A stretch of 64,000 bases of DNA from Microvirga ossetica (GTDB taxonomy: Bacteria; Pseudomonadota; Alphaproteobacteria; Rhizobiales; Beijerinckiaceae). The notes beneath the pieces were generated by a model. It searched no databases. It saw only the letters and a list, made by a program, of their open reading frames with translations, and had not been told where the DNA came from. The position numbers and the translations under genes were made by a program. Every line of letters begins with the position of its first letter. Within the stretch, counting starts at the first letter, position 1. Shown one piece after another: positions 1 through 10,824 of this stretch. The stretch spans positions 1 to 64,000 of the forward strand of contig NZ_CP016618.1 in the NCBI RefSeq assembly GCF_002741015.1, given 5' to 3'.

Positions 1-1
1 T

Positions 2-487
2 GAGGCCCTGTCGCTGCCGTCTGATGCTGCGCCGCCTGGCACCCGCATGCTGCTGGTGCGCGGCAAGGGCGACAAGCAGCGCCTCGTGCCCCTGCACGAC
101 CGCGCCATCGAGGCGATTGCTCACTGGCAGAAGCTGGCCAGAGCGTACTCTGGTGGAGCACCCTCCCCTTGGCTGTTCCATTCAGTCCGCAACGGCGCCA
201 AGGCGCTGACGCGCCAGGCGGCCCTGCTCGAGATCAAGGAGGCTACCATTGCGGCAGGCCTTGCGAGCCCGGAGCGAGTGTCGCCGCACGTGCTGCGCCA
301 TGCCTTTGCCACCCACATGCATTCCGGCGGCACGGACCTGCGCGTGCTGCAGGAGTTGCTCGGCCATGCTGGCATCGAGACCACCCAGATCTACACCCAT
401 CTCGACACCTCCCGCCTCCACAACATGGTTCGCGACCTCCACCCGCTCAACGAGAATGAACGAGAGGAGCCAATGACAGTCGCGTGA
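2..487 (+). CDS. XerD-like tyrosine recombinase, C-terminal part (cut by window edge)
   Basis: The frame is open from base 2, so the gene begins upstream of the window; only about 161 C-terminal residues are visible. They carry the catalytic half of a tyrosine recombinase. HVLRHAFATH is the HxxR box, LLGHAG holds the second His, and QIYTH carries the Tyr nucleophile that forms the 3'-phosphotyrosyl link during strand exchange. The length from the first visible residue to the end fits XerC/XerD. A decayed, closely similar copy lies at about 15.2-15.9 kb. Whether this is the housekeeping dif recombinase XerD or an island integrase cannot be decided without the N-terminus, but the sequence looks XerD-like. 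The family call is firm, the paralog assignment is not. Confidence 0.85.
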   Translation, partial: EALSLPSDAAPPGTRMLLVRGKGDKQRLVPLHDRAIEAIAHWQKLARAYSGGAPSPWLFHSVRNGAKALTRQAALLEIKEATIAAGLASPERVSPHVLRHAFATHMHSGGTDLRVLQELLGHAGIETTQIYTHLDTSRLHNMVRDLHPLNENEREEPMTVA

Positions 488-931
488 GTAGTTGCGTCCC
501 GAGTGCTGCTACGAGTTCCTGCTGGGGCAGGTTCTCAAGCCCATACTGTATGTCGCCAGCAGCATCCTCAACTGCAGTGATCAGCACCTTGGGTAGGAGG
601 AGACTGGCTTCAGGCTCATCAGAATCCAGCCGCGCCAGTGCTTTCGGCTTGCAAAGCTGATGATGATCTCATCGAGATGCCATTTATCTTCTGGTGCGGG
701 AAGATGTCTGCAAATCTGGATGGCAAAATTCTGGCCGAACTTCAGCGCTCATCAGCTGGTGTGAGCGCACCGATGGGAACTCAAGATCGTTCGCCCCTTC
801 CAAAAAGATCTTCCGGTGTGAAGCACTTCACAGTCCCTGTCTGCAAAGTGGCGCAAAGTTCAATTGTCGCCACCGGAGAGCGCATCTCAGGCGGTACGAA
901 GCGCAACCCTTCACTAGAGATAGGATATCCC
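488..931. other. intergenic stretch without a convincing gene
   Basis: This stretch lies between the recombinase stop and the repeat protein. The frame of the repeat protein is open back to an ATG at 638, but the 98 residues this would add have no domain character. The ATG at 932 has an AGGA Shine-Dalgarno six bases upstream, so the extension was not used. No RNA gene or terminator was recognised here. Confidence 0.5.
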
Positions 932-1243
932 ATGGACCTCAATGTGAATGCCAGCCCGATCACCCAAGCTGCTGCCACCACCGCCGTCGGCGGCCCCGGC
1001 GTTCTCGGTACCGGTGGCGACGCCATCGCCGTGACGAACCAGGAAGCTGACAGCACGAACGTCCAGTTTGGCGACCACGACTACTTCCCCTGGGGTGGTG
1101 GTCCCGACCTCAACGTGAATGCCAGCCCGATCCTTCAGGTAGCGGAAACCACGGCCGTTGGCGGCCCCGGCATTCTCGGCGACGGCGGCGACGCCTTTGC
1201 CTTCACCAACCAGGACGCCGACCTCTTCAACCTCCAGGGCTAA
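932..1243 (+). CDS. small Gly/Asp/Asn-rich protein of two tandem repeats, possible type I secretion substrate
   Basis: The 103-residue product consists of two imperfect copies of a 42-residue unit. Each begins DLNVNASPI, continues through TTAVGGPG and GGDA, and ends near TNQ-(E/D)-AD; a DHDYFPWGGG linker separates them. It has no signal peptide, no Cys and no transmembrane segment. The start at 932 is chosen because AGGA sits at 922-925; the upstream in-frame ATG at 638 lacks this support. A strong Rho-independent terminator follows the stop, and a PrtD-type exporter gene follows that. Small acidic Gly/Asp-rich proteins beside such exporters are often their cargo, so export is a reasonable inference. 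Canonical RTX nonapeptides are not present, and I do not recognise the family. Confidence 0.7.
   Translation: MDLNVNASPITQAAATTAVGGPGVLGTGGDAIAVTNQEADSTNVQFGDHDYFPWGGGPDLNVNASPILQVAETTAVGGPGILGDGGDAFAFTNQDADLFNLQG
935..1231 (+). repeat. two 126-bp direct repeats within the repeat protein gene
   Basis: Copies at 935-1060 and 1106-1231 are equal in length (126 bp), in the same frame, and separated by 45 bp. The first 30 bases are nearly identical and later parts diverge mainly at third positions and by conservative changes. This points to an old in-frame duplication kept under selection. Confidence 0.85.
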
Positions 1244-1258
1244 CAAGCCCTATCTCGG

Positions 1259-1295
1259 GAGTGCCATCGGCCCACAGCCGGTGGCACTCTTTTTT
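1259..1295 (+). terminator. Rho-independent terminator after the repeat protein
   Basis: A stem beginning GAGTGCCA-TCGGC pairs with GCCG-G-TGGCACTC around a short loop and is followed by a run of T at 1290-1295. It lies 15 bases after the repeat protein stop, so that gene is probably transcribed separately from the exporter at 1528. Confidence 0.88.
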
Positions 1296-1527
1296 GTTCG
1301 ACACCGCGGCGAGCCATCCCAACCTGCTCGATCCAGTCGTGCCGATGCCTGGAATGCCGCCCTTCGCCTTGAGGCAGGAAGGAATTCCAATCGGAAATGC
1401 TTGTGAAGCACGTCACAGCGCTTGGCGCAGGCTTCACCCATGATCACGCCAGATACCCCAATCGGCCCCCACCTCTCTTGCCTCACAGTTCAATTCGTGT
1501 GGATGGCTCGCAATAAGGACCTTCGCA

Positions 1528-3378
1528 ATGAAGAATGGAATGAGGAACAGCGCTGAAGTCCAACTCCGCACCGTTCTGAGCGCGCTCAAGAGGCCGCTGA
1601 TCGGGATCAGCGCCATCAGCTGCCTCGGCAACGTCCTGATGCTCACCAGCCCGATGTTCATGATGCTGGTCTACAACAAGGTCCTGTCGAGCAAGAGCAT
1701 TCCGACACTGGCCGCCCTCACCTTCCTCGCCCTGCTGCTCTATGCCTTCTATGGCGTATTGGAAGGACTGCGCGGCAAGCTGATGGCGCGTGTGGGCATC
1801 ACCTTCGACCACCGGCTGGCGCCGACCCTGTTCGAGGCGACATTGAAGCTGCCGCTCCATTTCGGACCGCACGCCCGCAACCATGACCCGCTTCAGGATC
1901 TCGCGATCATTCGCAACTACCTCATGGGCCCTGGCCCGGTCGCACTTCTCGACCTTCCCTGGATGCCGATCTACTTCGCAATCCTGTTCCTGGTGAACCC
2001 GATCCTGTTTCTTGCAGCCGCGGGTGGCGCTCTGCTTCTCGTGATCCTGAGCCTGGTCAACGAATTCGTCACCAAAGGCACGGTCAAGACTGCAACCCAG
2101 GCACATTCGGCAACGATGACCCTTCTCCTGGACGCCAGGCGCAATTCCGAAGCCGCGGCGGCCATGAGCATGGGAGACGATCTCTGCAAGCGCTGGGGCA
2201 GCGGCTACGTGAACGCGATCTCCCATGCGCGCGATCTTGCAGATCACGCCAGCGTCTTCAGCGCGATTTCCAAGACGATTCGCCAGGTCCTGCAATCGGC
2301 GATGCTTGCGCTCGGAGCCTTTCTGGTCATCGACGGACTGATGTCGCCGGGTGCCATGATCGCGAGCTCGGTCATCCTCGCCCGTGCGCTCACGCCGATC
2401 GATCTGGTCATCGGCAACTGGCGCGGCACGTCGGCCGCCTGGCAGGCCCTCCGCCGCCTGCGTGCCCTCTCCGCCAAGCTTCCGAAGGCTGCACAGCAGC
2501 AGCACGGCATGCCGCGCCCGAACCACGCCCTGTCGGTCCGGGATGTCGCGATCGTGCCGCCGGGTGGGGCCGTCGCAACCGTCGCCGGCGTGTCGTTCGA
2601 AATCGAAGCGGGCGATGCCCTTGGGATCATCGGCCCGAGCGGCTGCGGCAAGTCCACGCTCGTCCGCGCCCTGGTCGGCGCCTGGCCGACGGCCCGCGGC
2701 GAGGTGCGCTTCGACAATGCCCTGATCGGCCAGTACTCGCCGGAAGCACTCGCCAATGCGATCGGCCATCTTCCCCAGAGCATCGAGCTGTTCGACGGAA
2801 CGATTGCCGAGAACATCGCGCGCTTTCGCAAGGACGCGACGGCCGAACAGGTGATCGAAGCTGCAAAGATGGCGGGCGTGCACGACATGATTCTCACCTT
2901 CCCCCTGGGATACGATACGCCGGTCGGCGAGGGTGGAACCACGTTGTCGGGCGGCCAGCGCCAGCGCGTCGGCCTTGCCCGCGCTCTGTTCGGAAATCCT
3001 TTCCTGGTGGTGCTCGACGAGCCCAATTCCAACCTTGACCCGCTCGGCGAGCAGTCCCTGAATGACGCCATCCAGCAGATGCGCCAGGCAGGCAAGATCG
3101 TCGTCATCGTCGCCCATCGGCCGAGCGCCATCTTCGCCGCCAACAAGATCCTGTCGGTCCGCAGCGGCCGCGCCGAGATGTTCGGCCCGAAGGAGCAGGT
3201 TCTTGCCGCCCTGTTCCCCCGCATCGGACAACCGCACAAGGTGCCTCAGGCCGTGAACACGCAATCGGCTCCCCAATTGTCGCCCGTCCCAGCCGGCACG
3301 GCCGCGTCCGAAGGCGACGCGACGGTCACCAGCCTGGATGCGACCCGAGCTCAGCGAGCCAATGGCCACGTGAGCTAG
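1528..3378 (+). CDS. type I secretion system ABC permease/ATPase (PrtD family)
   Basis: The 616-residue protein has an N-terminal membrane domain (hydrophobic segments at about 20-60 and 140-190) and a C-terminal ATPase. The ATPase shows Walker A GPSGCGKS (369-376), signature LSGGQ (from 473), Walker B LVVLDEP (from 493) and a switch His in VAH. The layout matches PrtD/RsaD exporters, which energise export of C-terminally signalled proteins through a membrane-fusion protein and TolC. The ATG at 1528 is preceded by AAGGA. The usual downstream HlyD/PrtE fusion protein gene is absent; rpoD follows on the other strand. The system is therefore incomplete here and would need partners elsewhere. The repeat protein upstream is the obvious candidate cargo. 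Confidence 0.93.
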   Translation: MKNGMRNSAEVQLRTVLSALKRPLIGISAISCLGNVLMLTSPMFMMLVYNKVLSSKSIPTLAALTFLALLLYAFYGVLEGLRGKLMARVGITFDHRLAPTLFEATLKLPLHFGPHARNHDPLQDLAIIRNYLMGPGPVALLDLPWMPIYFAILFLVNPILFLAAAGGALLLVILSLVNEFVTKGTVKTATQAHSATMTLLLDARRNSEAAAAMSMGDDLCKRWGSGYVNAISHARDLADHASVFSAISKTIRQVLQSAMLALGAFLVIDGLMSPGAMIASSVILARALTPIDLVIGNWRGTSAAWQALRRLRALSAKLPKAAQQQHGMPRPNHALSVRDVAIVPPGGAVATVAGVSFEIEAGDALGIIGPSGCGKSTLVRALVGAWPTARGEVRFDNALIGQYSPEALANAIGHLPQSIELFDGTIAENIARFRKDATAEQVIEAAKMAGVHDMILTFPLGYDTPVGEGGTTLSGGQRQRVGLARALFGNPFLVVLDEPNSNLDPLGEQSLNDAIQQMRQAGKIVVIVAHRPSAIFAANKILSVRSGRAEMFGPKEQVLAALFPRIGQPHKVPQAVNTQSAPQLSPVPAGTAASEGDATVTSLDATRAQRANGHVS

Positions 3379-3434
3379 CGCGTCGTGAGCTGGCGCATCG
3401 TGCGGGCCCGAATGATGCACCAGCCAAAGAGAAG

Positions 3435-3483
3435 GAGCATCGGAACTGATCTCAAAAGTGGGTCCACCTTTGGGTCCGATGCT
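3435..3483. repeat. 49-bp palindromic element with IS630-like ends
   Basis: The ends GAGCATCGGA (3435-3444) and TCCGATGCT (3475-3483) are inverted repeats, with a second inner complement (AAGTGG / CCACCTT). The outer ten bases equal the terminal inverted repeat of the IS630 element at 26581-27650. It lies between the exporter and the rpoD 3' end. It could be a small non-autonomous derivative or a REP-like intergenic palindrome. Confidence 0.6.
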
Positions 3484-3646
3484 ATAATGCCGGAGGTGGA
3501 TCGTCAGATGCACATAGAGAGCGGAGGACACGCTTGGCAACAGAGCGGCTCCTTGATGCACCGCTCTGACCGCCAACTCATTGGTGCGTCAGGAAAATCG
3601 CCTCCCCGACGCTGCCATCGTCATGAGGGCTTCCAGCGGTGAGATG

Positions 3647-5623
<1,977 letters not shown>

Positions 5624-6665
5624 GGAGCGAGTACGTGAGGAAGCTTCTGGAATTCGGCAAGAGAGGTTAGCGCGGCTCTGATTCAAGGTCGTCTCCAGTA
5701 CGAAGACATTGTACCAGACTGACCTTGCGACATTTGCGCACGCCACTGCCGTACATGAACCCGGGTAAGAAAGGAATTGGTCTTTTATTAAGCAGCAGTC
5801 AATAAGGCTGTTGAGTATACTTTGTCGCCATAGGAGAATCAGCCAAGATCATAAAGATAGAGTGGCGGCGCAGCCTCCGAGGCAAGATGAATGGTTCGGG
5901 GCCAAGGGCGGCCTTTGTGCTAATGCCCCGATGTCGATGAGTTGCCGAACGGATTTAGTCTATTTGGCGGCCGCCTGAACGATCAAATTCCACGAATGCG
6001 AGCTTCGTTGAACACCCAGCACCGAATGTGATGTTTTTTTACCTTGACCATTGCAGGATGCGGGCGCCGGGCGCGTAGCCTATCAGCCCGACCGCGCTGA
6101 ATTGCCCCAAGCGTGGCAGAGACCCTGGCTGAGGGTTCTCTAATTCCTCAGATAGAGCATTCGTTTAGACCTGATTGACATGTCGACCATGGGCACCCTG
6201 ATCAAGGTGCCACCGCCATGCTCGCGGTCAACAACAGCCCTGCTGCCTCTGGCGGGGGCCTGCGGGCGTTCTTGACCGGTCCGCGTGCCAGCGGCATCCG
6301 GTTTCTTTGCCATGGCGATCTCAGGATGCTCCGTTTCTTGTCAGACAGCTTTGGCCCTTGAGGCGTTCGGTGACGATGGCGTCACCGTCATAGGCGGACC
6401 AGGTGCCGTGGCCGCTTGGGAGGACGATGCGGTGCAGATGCATGAACCATCATCATCTGCGTCGTTGACAACCTGATAGTGCGACTGTCAGGGACGGGCC
6501 GCAAGCGCACAGGAGGGCATGTCGATCCCGTCGCTGAGATGACCATGCGACAATAGGGAAGCGGATGGGCCGTTTTGACAAGAAGTCGGTCGCCCAGCCT
6601 TAGAGCCGAGGCCGGCATATTGTATAGTTATCCTCATTGCGCCACATGCAATATGGACCGCATCC
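5624..6665. other. about 1 kb without a convincing gene
   Basis: This lies between divergent rpoD and the oxygenase gene and should hold both promoters. The only frame that caught attention is a 57-codon minus-strand ORF at 6140-6313 (begins MAKKPDAAGTRTGQ). It is basic and Pro-rich but lacks a good ribosome binding site. Other short ORFs here look like chance. No RNA gene was recognised. Confidence 0.4.
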
Positions 6666-8963
6666 ATGGCCTCCATCACGAACGAACTGGCTGCTATCCT
6701 GACCACGGTCCGTCGGCCTGGCGACTTCTTCGCTTCCGGCTTGATCGAACTCCTTGCACCCCAGTTGGAGGTCGATGGCGTCGGTCAGATCGCACTGCCG
6801 CTTCTGCCGACCCAGGCCAAACAGCTCGTTGCAGCTGCCGAACGCGCGCCCTTCGGGCGGGGACAGCAGACCCTGGTCGACACGGCGGTTCGGCGGACGT
6901 GGCAGATCGGCCCGAACCAGGTCCGGATCCAGGGCCGGGGCTGGGCGCGGACACTGAGCGCAATCCTAACCTGCGTGTGTGACGGCCTTGGCGTCGCTGA
7001 GCCTGTGCAGGCCGAGTTCTATAAGCTGCTGCTTTACGATGAAGGCAGCTTCTTCGCGAGCCACCGCGATACCGAGAAAGCGCCCGGGATGTTCGCCACG
7101 CTGGTGGTGGTACTGCCCTCGGCATCGACCGGAGGTGAACTTCTGGTCCGTCATAAGGATCGTGAGGTTCGGCTCGACCTGCATGGTCCTGATCCCTCAG
7201 AGGTGGCGTTCGCCGCCTTCTATGCCGATTGCGTTCACGAAGTTCTGCCCATCACGTCGGGCTTTCGGCTGGCATTGATTTACAACCTGTTGCGTCCCGG
7301 GCCAGGTCGGCGGCCCGAGCCTCCGAGCTATGCCAACCAACAGGCCCAGCTTGCGGCACTTCTGCAGGCCTGGAGCGCTGATCTGAGCCTTTCAAACGTT
7401 GATGCGCCAGAAAAACTCATCTTTCCGCTCGAGCATGCCTATACACCCGCTGAGCTCGGGTTTGGAGCATTGAAAGGCGCTGACGCAGCCGCAGCGGCGG
7501 TTCTCAAGGCCGCTGCCCAAGCGGCCGACTGCGACCTCCATCTGGCGCTGATTTCGGTCCAGGAGAGCGGCAGTGCGGAGTACACGGGTTACACCTCCTC
7601 GTACCGCCGGTGGTCGGAGCCGGACGAAGATGAATTTGAGGAGATTGAGGTCCTCGATCGTTACATTGCCCTGTCGACATGGCAGCGGCCCGATGGTCAG
7701 CCCTCGGTGCTGGGTGAGATTCCAGTTGGAGACGACGAACTCTGCCCGCCCGACGCGCTCGACGACCTAGAGCCTGACGAGGAGCACTTTCATGAGGCGA
7801 CTGGCAACGAGGGCGCCTCTTTCGAGCGAACTTACCGCCGGGCGGCTCTCGTGCTCTGGCCGCGCCAGCGCTTCTTTGCCGTTTTGTGTCAGGCCGGCTT
7901 GGCGGTCACCCTCCCCTATCTGGCCGACCTGACCGAGCGCTGGTTGAGCAGCGGTGAGGATCATACATCACTGCTGTGGCGTGAAGCGCATGAACTCTGC
8001 GGGCACATGATTTCCTCGTGGCACGGGCAGGAGCGATACCCAGCGCGGGAGAAGGCTCCTTCCCACGCCACCGAGATGCTGATCCTCCTGATCCAACTCA
8101 TGGATAAGACCCGCCTTGAGGCGTTCCTGGCGACCATCGCGGCGGGCAGCGGCCTTTTCGCCGAGGGGGACAATGATGCCATCGTTCAGGCGCTTGGTCT
8201 TTTGAGGCCCCGGCTAGCTGCAGCGTTGAGTCAGCAGATCGTCGCCGGAAATGCGGCGACCTCCCTGATGGTCTGCGGAAATCTGCTTGCCCGGCTGGCG
8301 GCCTCAGGGGGACCCGGTCGAGGGGGTGACCTCAGAGGGGCCGCGACGGCTTTGATCGAAGCCTTGCCCGGCGATCCGCAGCACGCACCGGCACAGGGGC
8401 CGTGGTGGCAGGATCGGAGCGTGAAGTCCCGGTTCGTCCTGGATCTCCTGGAGGCACTCTGCCGGATTGATCCGCAATTGGCCGAGCATGCAGTCGGGCA
8501 CATGCTGACATGGCCCCAAACCTATAAGTTGGATGCCGTTCTGGTCCCGGCCATGCGGGACTTGAACCGATCGACGATTGCGCGAGAGCCGGCGGTAGCG
8601 CCGTTACGGGATGCATGTCTTGCGCATCTGCGTACCCGGATTGCGAAGCCGCTGGCGCCGCCTCATGACTGGAGCCGGGCCAGCGTGCTCCCCTGCCAAT
8701 GCCGCCACTGCGCGGACTTGAGCCGCTTTCTTGCTGATCCTGAGCGCAGGGCCTGGGCCTTCAAGGCTGTCGAAGCAGAACGCTCTCATGTGGAGCAGAC
8801 GATCCAGCGAGCTCACTGCGATGTGGACGTTTCCACTGATCGTCGCGGTCGGCCCTACACGCTGGTGTGCACCAAGAACCAGGCGAGTTATGACCGCCGG
8901 GCGAAGCAGCGCAGCAAAGATCTGGAGGACGTGATCCACCTGGGTGGCGGAGATCACTCGTGA
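6666..8963 (+). CDS. large 2OG-Fe(II) oxygenase-domain protein
   Basis: The 765-residue product has an N-terminal prolyl-hydroxylase-like 2-oxoglutarate/Fe(II) dioxygenase fold. FYKLLLYDEGSFFASHRDTE gives the HxD iron ligands (His about 133). The distal His is in CVHEVL (about 191), followed by GFRLALIYNL, whose Arg would bind 2-oxoglutarate. The remaining 500 or so residues are not recognised; they include an acidic stretch (about 320-390) and a C-terminal CRHCADL motif with a conserved-looking YTLVCTKN segment. Such enzymes hydroxylate protein or small-molecule substrates; the substrate is unknown. The ATG at 6666 is the first in frame. Long proteins of this build occur in bacteria and fungi, usually annotated only by the oxygenase domain. 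The gene stands alone on its strand. Confidence 0.85.
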   Translation: MASITNELAAILTTVRRPGDFFASGLIELLAPQLEVDGVGQIALPLLPTQAKQLVAAAERAPFGRGQQTLVDTAVRRTWQIGPNQVRIQGRGWARTLSAILTCVCDGLGVAEPVQAEFYKLLLYDEGSFFASHRDTEKAPGMFATLVVVLPSASTGGELLVRHKDREVRLDLHGPDPSEVAFAAFYADCVHEVLPITSGFRLALIYNLLRPGPGRRPEPPSYANQQAQLAALLQAWSADLSLSNVDAPEKLIFPLEHAYTPAELGFGALKGADAAAAAVLKAAAQAADCDLHLALISVQESGSAEYTGYTSSYRRWSEPDEDEFEEIEVLDRYIALSTWQRPDGQPSVLGEIPVGDDELCPPDALDDLEPDEEHFHEATGNEGASFERTYRRAALVLWPRQRFFAVLCQAGLAVTLPYLADLTERWLSSGEDHTSLLWREAHELCGHMISSWHGQERYPAREKAPSHATEMLILLIQLMDKTRLEAFLATIAAGSGLFAEGDNDAIVQALGLLRPRLAAALSQQIVAGNAATSLMVCGNLLARLAASGGPGRGGDLRGAATALIEALPGDPQHAPAQGPWWQDRSVKSRFVLDLLEALCRIDPQLAEHAVGHMLTWPQTYKLDAVLVPAMRDLNRSTIAREPAVAPLRDACLAHLRTRIAKPLAPPHDWSRASVLPCQCRHCADLSRFLADPERRAWAFKAVEAERSHVEQTIQRAHCDVDVSTDRRGRPYTLVCTKNQASYDRRAKQRSKDLEDVIHLGGGDHS

Positions 8964-9312
8964 AATCGGCCAGGAAGGTCTTCACCCAAGATCGATCGTA
9001 ACACTCACCGGATAATTAGATCTTGCATCCTCACCAGTGGTGATCCCGCGTTCAGCTGTGTGCAGATGGTGTTGAAAACCGCCGCCATTTTAAGGTGGTG
9101 TGGCGCGTGACAGGATCCCGCTTCGATCACGAACCAAACGAGAGGTGGACGAGCAGCCTGTGAAAGAGACAACGCCTGTTCTACGCGCCTACAACAACAA
9201 ATGCGGAGTAACGCGGTTATGGAACGAGATCACCAATCCGTGTCCGTGATCAATACTCTTTTAACCATATGCGCGCGACCATGCATCGCCTGATCAAGAC
9301 TGGGGAATTGGC
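8964..9312. other. intergenic region upstream of the parA-like gene
   Basis: No gene is supported. Just before the ParA-like start there is a GGGGAA Shine-Dalgarno, and an AT-richer patch lies at 9245-9270 (ACTCTTTTAACCATATG). No terminator hairpin was recognised after the oxygenase. Confidence 0.4.
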
Positions 9313-9978
9313 ATGAATGTCTTGGTTTTTGCTTCCCGCAAGGGCGGTTCTGGAAAGAGCACCCTTGCCGCGCATCTCGGTAGCTATATGGCCGAGCATT
9401 CCCGGCCGACGCTCCTGATTGACGCAGACCCTCAGGGATCGTTGGCCCTTTGGCACCGGGTTCGGGGCTCGCGGAATCTGCCGCTCCATGTTGGCACCAA
9501 GCATCTCGCGGCCACCCTGGCGAAGGCGCGGCGGGCTGGGGCGGAATGGGTCTTGATCGACACGCCACCCAACGCGGAAGCTTCCGTGACCGAGGCGATC
9601 TGGCACGCGGATCTTGTTGTGATCCCCATGCGCGCCGGGCTGTTCGATGTCGACGCCGTTCAGGCCACGATCAAAATGTGCCGTGATCTCAAGAAGCCTT
9701 ATGCAGTGGTCATCAACGCTGCCCCGGCCAAGAACGGCTCGGAGGATCCAAGCGTTGCGGATGCACGCGGGGCGATGCAGGCGCTCGACGTTCCGACATG
9801 GTCAGGTCAGATCACGCATCACCCTGAATTGTCACTCGCCCTGGCCCATGGAGCCGGTGTGAGCGAGTTCAGCGCCGGGTCGGCTGGATCGGAGGAGATC
9901 GGCAGCCTTTGGCGGGCGCTCACGCGGAGCTTTGAGGCAATCGACGCGATGACCGGCAAACAGGATCAATCCGCTTAA
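9313..9978 (+). CDS. ParA/MinD-family ATPase (orphan)
   Basis: The 221-residue protein carries the deviant Walker A KGGSGKST (residues 10-17) with the signature Lys, a switch I-like DADPQGS, and LIDTPP as Walker B. It ends with a ParA-type C-terminus and has no N-terminal HTH, so it is a short type Ib-like ParA. Such ATPases dimerise on DNA or membrane with ATP and position plasmids, chromosomes or protein cargo. No parB or centromere-like repeats lie next to it, so its cargo is unknown. A GGGGAA ribosome binding site precedes the ATG. Orphan ParAs of this kind are common in Hyphomicrobiales and often carried on plasmids or islands. Confidence 0.9.
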   Translation: MNVLVFASRKGGSGKSTLAAHLGSYMAEHSRPTLLIDADPQGSLALWHRVRGSRNLPLHVGTKHLAATLAKARRAGAEWVLIDTPPNAEASVTEAIWHADLVVIPMRAGLFDVDAVQATIKMCRDLKKPYAVVINAAPAKNGSEDPSVADARGAMQALDVPTWSGQITHHPELSLALAHGAGVSEFSAGSAGSEEIGSLWRALTRSFEAIDAMTGKQDQSA

Positions 9979-10080
9979 TAGCTGATGTGGTCTGCCGAAA
10001 TCGCCAGTTGCAGGATCTTGTTGCAAGGTAAGTTTTCGGACGCACCGATGAGTTTTTTACTAGGTGCGTCCATCCAAAAT

Positions 10081-10470
10081 CTAACCGAAGACCTCGTGGC
10101 AGGTGATCGCCGCAAAGATAAGCGGGATGATGACCGCGAAGATCCACAGCGCCAGCGACACGATGATCGTCACGACGACATCGAACACGGCATAGCCGTA
10201 GCCGCGGAAGGTGCCGGCCGCCCGTTGCGCCTTGAACTCCTGGATCCGGCCGATCGGCGCGAGGACCGGGCTGACGGCGACGTAGCCCCAACTCTGGAAG
10301 AGGGTCTTCAGGCCTGCGGCGACCGCGCCTGGGATCGTGCGGTGATGCTTCTTGCCGATGAGGCGAGGCGTCTCCCTCCGCCCAGTGCGCGGAACCCGCA
10401 TGCGTTCCAAGAGGGTCGCGACGAGCTCGCCCTCCGGAGATCTGAGATTGCGAACGTATTGTCCGGACAC
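10081..10470 (-). CDS. small membrane protein, unknown function
   Basis: About 129 residues. The first 75 are basic and soluble-looking, and the C-terminal 35 form one long or two short hydrophobic segments (VVVTIIVSLALWIFAVIIPLI), ending near the stop. The first usable start after an in-frame stop is GTG at 10470, 15 bases after the stop of the upstream minus-strand gene. That spacing suggests translational coupling. I do not recognise the family. The start is uncertain; a Met codon about 24 residues in is an alternative. Confidence 0.5.
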   Translation of the reverse strand: MSGQYVRNLRSPEGELVATLLERMRVPRTGRRETPRLIGKKHHRTIPGAVAAGLKTLFQSWGYVAVSPVLAPIGRIQEFKAQRAAGTFRGYGYAVFDVVVTIIVSLALWIFAVIIPLIFAAITCHEVFG

Positions 10471-10485
10471 TTCCGGCTCGGTCGA

Positions 10486-10824
10486 TCAAGGCCCGAGACG
10501 TCCGTGAGGCCAGGTTTCATCCGCGATGCCAAAGGCAATGTTGTGCAGGTTGAACTTCGCGGAGGCAGACGGATCTAAAGAGCCCATTTCCTTTTGGGCG
10601 ACAAAGCGTTTGGCTTTAGTGATCGCCGAGGGGTAAGTATTCAGGAGCGTCTTGAAAGCTTCGAACCCCGCATTCTCATTTTCGGAGTGCTCTTCTACCA
10701 AGCGCCGTTCTGCCTCAAGGCAGTGAGATAGAAGCATCGGAGTATAAGGGTTCGGGCCCGGGATATCATAGGCGAGCTTCTTCACCTCTTGGATGAACTC
10801 ATCAACCCAATCATTGTCGGGCAT
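10486..10824 (-). CDS. hypothetical protein
   Basis: The 112-residue acidic protein begins MPDNDWVDEFIQEV and has a helical look, with no signal peptide, Cys motif or membrane segment. The ATG at 10824 follows a GAGG ribosome binding site with seven-base spacing. The gene sits 15 bases upstream of the small membrane protein on the same strand, so the two probably form an operon. No family was recognised. Confidence 0.6.
   Translation of the reverse strand: MPDNDWVDEFIQEVKKLAYDIPGPNPYTPMLLSHCLEAERRLVEEHSENENAGFEAFKTLLNTYPSAITKAKRFVAQKEMGSLDPSASAKFNLHNIAFGIADETWPHGRLGP

Noticed and set aside
638..931. N-terminal extension of the repeat protein (open frame from ATG 638)
   Set aside because: No ribosome binding site at 638, no domain character in the extension, and a well-placed site before ATG 932.
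1483..3576. Long minus-strand ORF antisense to the exporter
   Set aside because: It follows the third-position GC pattern of the real gene; its translation is Arg/His/Gly-rich with no domain.
6285..6476. 63-codon plus-strand ORF upstream of the oxygenase
   Set aside because: No ribosome binding site and no recognisable features.
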